From assembly GCA_013339895.1 (NCBI GenBank), contig JABACO010000004.1, positions 363,386 through 427,385 on the forward strand: a stretch of 64,000 nt of DNA, in the 5' to 3' direction. Origin of the DNA: Ephydatia muelleri (taxonomy: Eukaryota; Porifera; Demospongiae; Spongillida; Spongillidae). The notes under the pieces were generated by a model. The model ran no database searches and was not told the DNA's origin. It saw only the letters and a program-made list of their open reading frames with translations. Of this stretch, positions 58,841 through 64,000 are shown one piece after another. The stretch's first letter is position 1. Every line of letters starts with the position of its first letter. A program made the translations under genes and the position numbers.

Positions 58841-61800
58841 CCAACTACCCCGCACCACATGACCCAGTGGAGGAGGCTCGTGACATCACTGATCAGGGTC
58901 CCGCCCTCTCACTGCATACTCTAAGGCGTCTTTGGCTCTCCGACTTTGTGCCTGATGGATTCTGGCCTCGTCTGACTAGCCGGGTAGCTATGGACCAGAA
59001 CGTGGGCAGGGTTCTTGGGACTCTAGTTTGCAGTGACCAGACCCAGGGGGATGAGGACGAGAGTGACCAGGGGTTAAACTGGGTGCCTTGGAAGACGGGT
59101 GTGGCGTACGTTTGTGGGGGGAATACCCTGCTCGTTATCAGGCAGCAGGTAAACAGCGGGAGGTCTGGACAGTTCAGGATTGAGGTGCACGTCCACACCC
59201 CCTGGTTGGCAGCTCTGTCCAATGAGGTGCAAGGGAGGGACCCTGGCCACACCCTCTCCTTGGCGACCCACTTGCTGGTGATGGTAAGCCATCACGTTGT
59301 CTCCCTGGCATTGGGGTGGTTCCCAGGGATGCTTCTGGGACACCCCACGCCATCAGCCTATGTGCCCTGCTGGAAGTGCTACGAGGCTGTGGACTGTACC
59401 ACCATCACCGAGGGGAATCCCCCTCCTGCCGGAGACGACTTCATCTACCATAACCAGACCATGGTTCATTGCTTTGATGTGGATCAGTGTGTGCCTCCAG
59501 CTGTACTGGGCAGGGAGCTGATGTGTGTCTTCCATAATGGGCTGCAAGTGAGGGACATGGTCCCTGATCTGGTGAGCTTTTGGACACTAGTTAGAGATGT
59601 GCCCATGAGGTATCGAGTTTTTACATTCTTGCGTGCTAAACACTATGAACTATGCAACAGATTTTCTGGGACCTTCAGTACACGCAGAAGGTATCCAACA
59701 GTATCCTGAAGATTACAGAGAACGAGGTCCTGGGTAAAGGAGGATATGGCGTTGTCTGCAAAGGAGAACTCACCATGGTATGTGGCATGCATGTTTGTCA
59801 TGTGACTGTCACATGATCTCACCTGCCCCACCCCCCACCCCCCACCCCAAACCCAGAATGATCGCAAACAGAATGTGGCAGTGAAGATATTCATGGATAA
59901 CATGGACAAACTCTTGGAGATCAAGTCCGTCCGGGACATCCTAAAGGAGTCCAGAGAGCCAGAACACCTCCTGTATGCGTACCACCAGATCAGGCAGGAA
60001 GGTGTCCTTCCTCTCCAACCTGAGCCACCCGAACCTGACAGAGCTGTGTGGTGTGAAGACCCAGCCAATGTGCTTGTTGCTGGAGCTGGCCCCAAAGAAG
60101 AGCTTACGAGTCATTCTGAAGGAGTACAAGGAAAGGGGCCAGGCTTTGGAACCACTCTCACTCAAGGTCACCACCAAACAGGTGTGTACACCCAAAGGGT
60201 GCGCATATAAGAGGGCAAGGTGGTATGATTGCAGTCATGAAACCATAGTTCCATGGTACCATACTGTGATGGAAATCATCCATTGTACTATGAAGTGTGG
60301 TAGTTCCTTATAGAGGGATGGATGGATTGTACTCCCCATTCCATGAAAGACATGACTCAGAGATGCACTGAAATCCTCCTCCCCTCTCCTCTGCCCAGAT
60401 TGTCATTAGTTACATTTCCTCCGGGCTCGTAGGCACACTGTACTTTGCAGTGTCTGTCACCTAGCCGCCTCCTCCCCTCTCCTCTGCCCAGATTGCGGAT
60501 GCTCTCGAGTACCTTCATGATCGTCAGATTGTCCACCTGGACGTCAAGTCTCCCAACGTGCTTGTCTGGCACTTCCCCTTGGCAACGCTTGGTCGTCAGG
60601 AGAGGATGTGTCAGGCTGGGAACATCCTTCTGAAGCTGGCAGACTACGGGATCAGCCAGGTGTCCACCAGGAGGACCATAAGAGTGGCCAACAACCCTGT
60701 GGGGACTCCGGGCTTCATAGCTCCCGAGATGTTTGGTACTGGCAAGGAGGTGTCTGCCGACAAGGTATAGCAAAAGGGGGGGGGGGGAGGGGTGGTAGAG
60801 CTGACTTGAAATAAGAGACTTGATATTGACAGTACATAAATGTTTTTGAATGCCCACACAGCTTGATGTCTTTGCATTTGGCATGACCATCTATGAACTG
60901 CTAAGCTACAAAGCTCCATTTGAGAACATTGAGCCAGTAGCAAAACGTAATCACCTTGTCAAGGATGGCCAGAGACCCTCTCTGAAAGGGAAAGTGAGTC
61001 ACCTTGAAAGAGAAAGTGTGAACTAGTGTGGGAAACACAAAATGATTTAATATTAAGGCACACAATGGCAATTATTCTCCTCTTTCCATTCTCCTCCTCT
61101 CTCCTCCTTTTCTCCCCTTCTCTTCTCCCTTCCCTCCCCTCTTCTCCTTTTCCTTCCTCCTCTCCCCTTCTCTTCCCCTTCCCTCCCCTCTCCTCCTTTT
61201 CCTTCCTCCCCTTCTCTTCTCCCTTCCCTCCCCTCTTCTCCCTTTTTCTCCCCACCCTTCTCCTCTCCTCCTCCACCTCCCTCCTCTCTCCTCCCTTCTC
61301 CTCTCCTCCTCTCTCCTCCCTTCTCCTCTCCTCCCCTCTCCTCTCTTCTCCTCCTCCTCCCCTTCCACCTCCACCCTCTCTCCTCCCTTCTCCTCTCCTC
61401 TCTCTCTCCCCTTCTCCTCTCCTCTCATCTCCTCCTCCTCCTCCTCCTCTCCTCCCCTTCCACCCTCCACCTCCCTCCTCTCTCCTCCCTCCTCTCTCCT
61501 CCCTCCTCTCTCCTCCCTCCTCTCCTCTCTCCTCCCTCCTCTCTCCTCCCTCCTCTCTCCTCCCTCCTCTCTCCTCCCTCCTCTCTCCTCCCTCCTCCTC
61601 CTCCCTCCTCTCTCCTCCCTCCTCTCTCCTCCCCCGTCTCCTCCCTCCTCTCCTCTCCTCCTCCCTCCTCTCTCCTCCCTCCTCTCTCCTCCCTCCTCTC
61701 TCCTCCCTCCTCTCTCCTCCCTCCTCTCTCCTCCCTCCTCTCCTCCTCCCTTCTCCTCTCCTCCTCTCTCCTCCCTTCTCCTCTCCTCCTCTCTCCTCGC

Positions 61801-63853
61801 CTTCTCCTCTCCTCCTCTCTCCTCCCTTCTCCTCTCCTCCTCTCTCCCTCCTCTCTCTCCCCTCTCTCCTCTCCTCTCGTCCTCCTGCTCTCTCTCCCTT
61901 TCCCTCTCGTCCTCTCTCCTCCTCTCTCACTCCTCTCTCCTCCCTTCTCGTCCTCTCCTCCTCTCTCCTCCTTCTCCTCTCCTCCTCTCTCGCTCCCTTC
62001 TCCTCTCCTCCTCTCTCTCTTCTCCTCTCTCTCTATCTCTCCTTTCTCCTCTCCTCCTCTCCCTCCCTTCTCTCTCCTCCTCTCCTCTCCCTTCCTCCCT
62101 CTTTCCTCTCCGTCTCTCCTCCTCTCCTTCTCTCTCCTTCTCCGTCCTCCCTTCTCTCCTCCTCCCTCCTCCCTTCCTCCCTCCTCCTCCCTGCTCCTCC
62201 TCCCTCTCCCTCTCCTCTCTCCCTTCTCCTCGCCTGTCTCCTCTCCTCCTCTCCCTCACTCCTCCCCTCTCTCCTCTTCGTTCCTTCCCTCTCCCCCCCT
62301 CCCCCCTCAGGAAGCTGAGAAAGTCCTCTTCTTCTTCAGGAGCTGATGGTACAGTGCTGGTCACAGAACCCAGACGACCGGCCCCAGATGAGGGACGTTG
62401 GGAGGTGGGTCTCGTCCCCAGAGTTTGAGCGACTGAGGGCCCAGGTCTACCTGAAGGATGTCAAGACTCTCTCCTGTGCCTGTGTGTGCAGGATCACACC
62501 AGAGCAGGAGGTCAAGATGATGTTCCCTTTGGCCTCATTCAGCAGCAGAGGAGGCGTCTTCGACGATGTAATCAATTCGAGGAGTGTCCAGGACATGTGC
62601 TTTGATGACAGACTAATGATGGACGGGTCCATGTGTACTGATGATGGCAGTAGTTACCTTCCGCCATTGTCCGAACCCTTGGACGAGCAGGAGAAGCCGG
62701 AGGGGTTTACGGACAGTCAAGGGGAGAGGAACCAGGAGGCGGGGCAGGAAGGGGAGGGGCCACATGCACCTAAGCCCTTGTTCAGTGCAGGGGAAGACGT
62801 CCAGAATCAGCTGTTGGATCCCTACACACAGATATGGTTGTGTGGTAGAGACAAGTGCAAGGGTCTGGTGCAAATATTCACTTATCATGACGGTCGCAGT
62901 GGCAGCTATGTGAGTGTGTGTGCATTGTGAGGGGGTGGGGCTAGAAGGGAGAGGGCTCCTAAAAGTATACCCCATGGTTCATATCCAATCTTTCCACACT
63001 ATCTCCACACATTCTTCCACCCCTCTCTCCACACCATCCTTCCACCCCTCTCTCCACACTCCACCCCTCTCTTCACACCATCCTTTCACCCCTCTCTCCA
63101 CACCATCCTTCCACCCCTCTCTCCACACTCCACCCCTCTCTTCACACCATCCTTCCACCCCTCTCTCCACACCATCCTTCCACCACACAACCCTGCAAAC
63201 CATTTGCTGCATTATCTCCCATCTTCAATAACACCTTTTCCCACGTCAGACTTTCACTGGATACCTGAGTAGGGAGGAGGTTCTCACCGTGTGTCCCGTC
63301 AGGAACACCATGTGGGTGGGGACCACCACCGGGAAGCTTCGGGTGTACCACGCCCCCACACTGAAGTGCGAGTACGTCGGTCAGCTGACCAGCGACAAGG
63401 CATCCATCTTGGACATGGTTCACATCAAAGAGGTGTCCGCCGTCATGGTGACCACGAGCAAAGGGGACGTGTGGGTCTTCCACGACCAGCTGTGTCCCCA
63501 GGGGCTTCTAATTGAAGAGCAGCTGTGTCTGGGGGAGGAGCTGACTATTTTCCACCTAGCCAAGGTTGTTGTGCATGGGTGTTTGGAGGTGTGGGGTACC
63601 GCCAGCAACAGTTGTCTGATTGTGCTCAAGAAAACGAGATATGGTTGGAGCAAGTTGGAGCTGGTCTGCGATCCTGGGAACAGCAAGCTGAAAGTTATGG
63701 CATCAGTCGTGCACTGCGGGTTCGTGGATGCCAACGGAAGGCGCCAGAACCATGTGTGGGCCTCCTATTGGAGCCGGGCAGTCATGGTTTCCTGGGATGT
63801 CCAGACCAGGAGGCAGAGGAATGTCTTCGACTGTGCCAAAATGTTTAGAACCG
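58841..63853 (+). CDS. LRRK: LRRK/Roco-type kinase: COR-B, kinase and WD40 parts
   Basis: Large Roco protein kinase (Roc GTPase-COR-kinase-WD40). Exons: 58841-59571, 59661-59777, 59857-60181, 60492-60764, 60862-60993, 62340-62909, 63250-63853; open at both ends. COR-B: LRRLWLSDFVPDGFWPRL and SLALGWFPGMLLG. Kinase: Gly loop LGKGGYGVV, NVAVKIF Lys, SHPNLTELCGV, LLLELAPKKSLR, catalytic loop IVHLDVKSPNVLVW (HLD instead of HRD), LADYGISQ (DYG, as in LRRK2, not DFG), VGTPGFIAPEMF, VFAFGMTIYELLSYKAPF, QCWSQNPDDRPQM. WD40: MWVGTTTGKLRVYHAPTLKC, TTSKGDVWVFHDQ and NRRQNHVWAS-type blades. Exon 3 has one extra G near 60001 that breaks the frame between YAYHQIRQE and VSFLSNLSHPNL. Closest in style to LRRK1/LRRK2-like kinases of animals. 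Confidence 0.92.
60375..60495 (+). repeat. Duplicated 3' splice site before LRRK kinase exon 4
   Basis: CCTCCTCCCCTCTCCTCTGC CCAGATTG occurs at 60375-60402 and again at 60468-60495, 93 bp apart. The second is the acceptor used (IADALEYLHDRQ). Use of the first would add 31 codons in phase but meets TAG after ACC at about 60463. Confidence 0.85.
61076..62310 (+). repeat. 1.2 kb CT-only tract in an LRRK intron
   Basis: Nearly pure pyrimidine (CTCCTCTCTCCTCCCTCCTC and relatives) on the sense strand, running up to 30 bp before the acceptor of the next exon. Local 12-14 bp periods (CTCTCTCCTCCCTC) are frequent. The long Ser/Pro/Leu and Arg/Glu/Gly frames are artefacts of this composition. Confidence 0.97.
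62985..63190. repeat. ~22-24 bp minisatellite, last LRRK intron
   Basis: About eight copies of CTCTCCACACCATCCTTCCA CCC with shortened variants lacking the CCATCC part. Confidence 0.9.
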
Positions 63854-64000
63854 GTAAGTGGACTACTTGGAATGGATCTAGGTGGATGAGAGAGTAGGGT
63901 CTTTTTTTTCTCGTGGTACTGAATCAGATGTGCCACCAAAAAGCAGGTGATTCGGTCATGAGGCAGAGGTTTATGAATCTGCAAACTTCGTTAGGATACT
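63854..64000 (+). other. LRRK intron running off the window
   Basis: Donor AGAACCG|GTAAGT at 63853/63854; no further exon before the window ends. The last WD40 blades of this gene should lie beyond. Confidence 0.7.

Noticed and set aside
57785-59709. Long frames spanning the second N block
   Set aside because: Most codons are N. Only the part from 58841 on is real, and it belongs to the LRRK exon.
61026-62318. 430-codon plus-strand frame and 323-codon minus-strand frame
   Set aside because: Pure translation of the CT tract (Ser/Pro/Leu or Arg/Glu/Gly); it lies in an LRRK intron bounded by good splice sites.
62311-62339. Acceptor at 62310/62311 for the LRRK C-lobe exon
   Set aside because: It gives a stop within 12 codons (FFFRS-stop); the acceptor at 62339/62340 keeps ELMVQCWSQNPDDRP in phase.

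Overview
The window is nuclear DNA of a multicellular animal. It has short GT-AG introns, HECW, CDK5, COASY and P2X orthologues, an LRRK/Roco kinase, a Pol III tRNA gene, Ty3/gypsy elements, MITE-like foldbacks and very many micro- and minisatellites. HECW and CDK5 point to Metazoa. The compact genes with short spacers would suit an early-branching lineage such as a sponge, but the sequence alone does not settle that. Two runs of exactly 1000 N (31490-32489 and 57841-58840) are scaffold gaps.

Left part (1-28.6 kb), gene-dense and strictly alternating in strand: HECW-type HECT ubiquitin ligase (+, 3' part only); POLR1B, the second largest RNA polymerase I subunit (-); CDK5 (+) with a tRNA-Glu(UUC) gene in intron 6; COASY, bifunctional CoA synthase (-); ZNF277 (+); an unrecognised two-exon gene (-); and the first P2X gene (+). 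Spacers between coding ends are 186, 87, 105, 75, 135 and 191 bp, so the pairs POLR1B/CDK5, COASY/ZNF277 and unknown/P2X-1 probably share divergent promoters.

Middle part (24.4-57.8 kb), a tandem array of P2X ATP-gated channel genes. P2X-1 is divergent and carries an in-frame stop. P2X-2 and P2X-3 have complete 11-exon models of 402 and 424 codons. P2X-4 has exons 1-7 and then runs into a gap. An orphan last exon lies at 35138-35227. A conserved spacer of about 1.2 kb sits between units. The array is broken up by two Ty3/gypsy elements, several inverted-repeat elements (one with arms of nearly 400 bp) and an inverted piece of an LRRK-type WD40 domain.

Right part (58.8-64 kb): the COR-B, kinase and WD40 regions of an LRRK/Roco kinase (+), open at both ends, with a 1.2 kb CT-only tract in one intron.

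The most unusual signal is a repeated association of tandem repeats with splice sites. The POLR1B exon 8 acceptor lies in a 33 bp unit repeated five times. The P2X-1 exon 4 donor lies in a 22 bp unit repeated 24 times. A HECW donor is copied about three times, an LRRK acceptor twice, and a 90-unit satellite in a POLR1B intron carries GTGAGT in most units on the sense strand.
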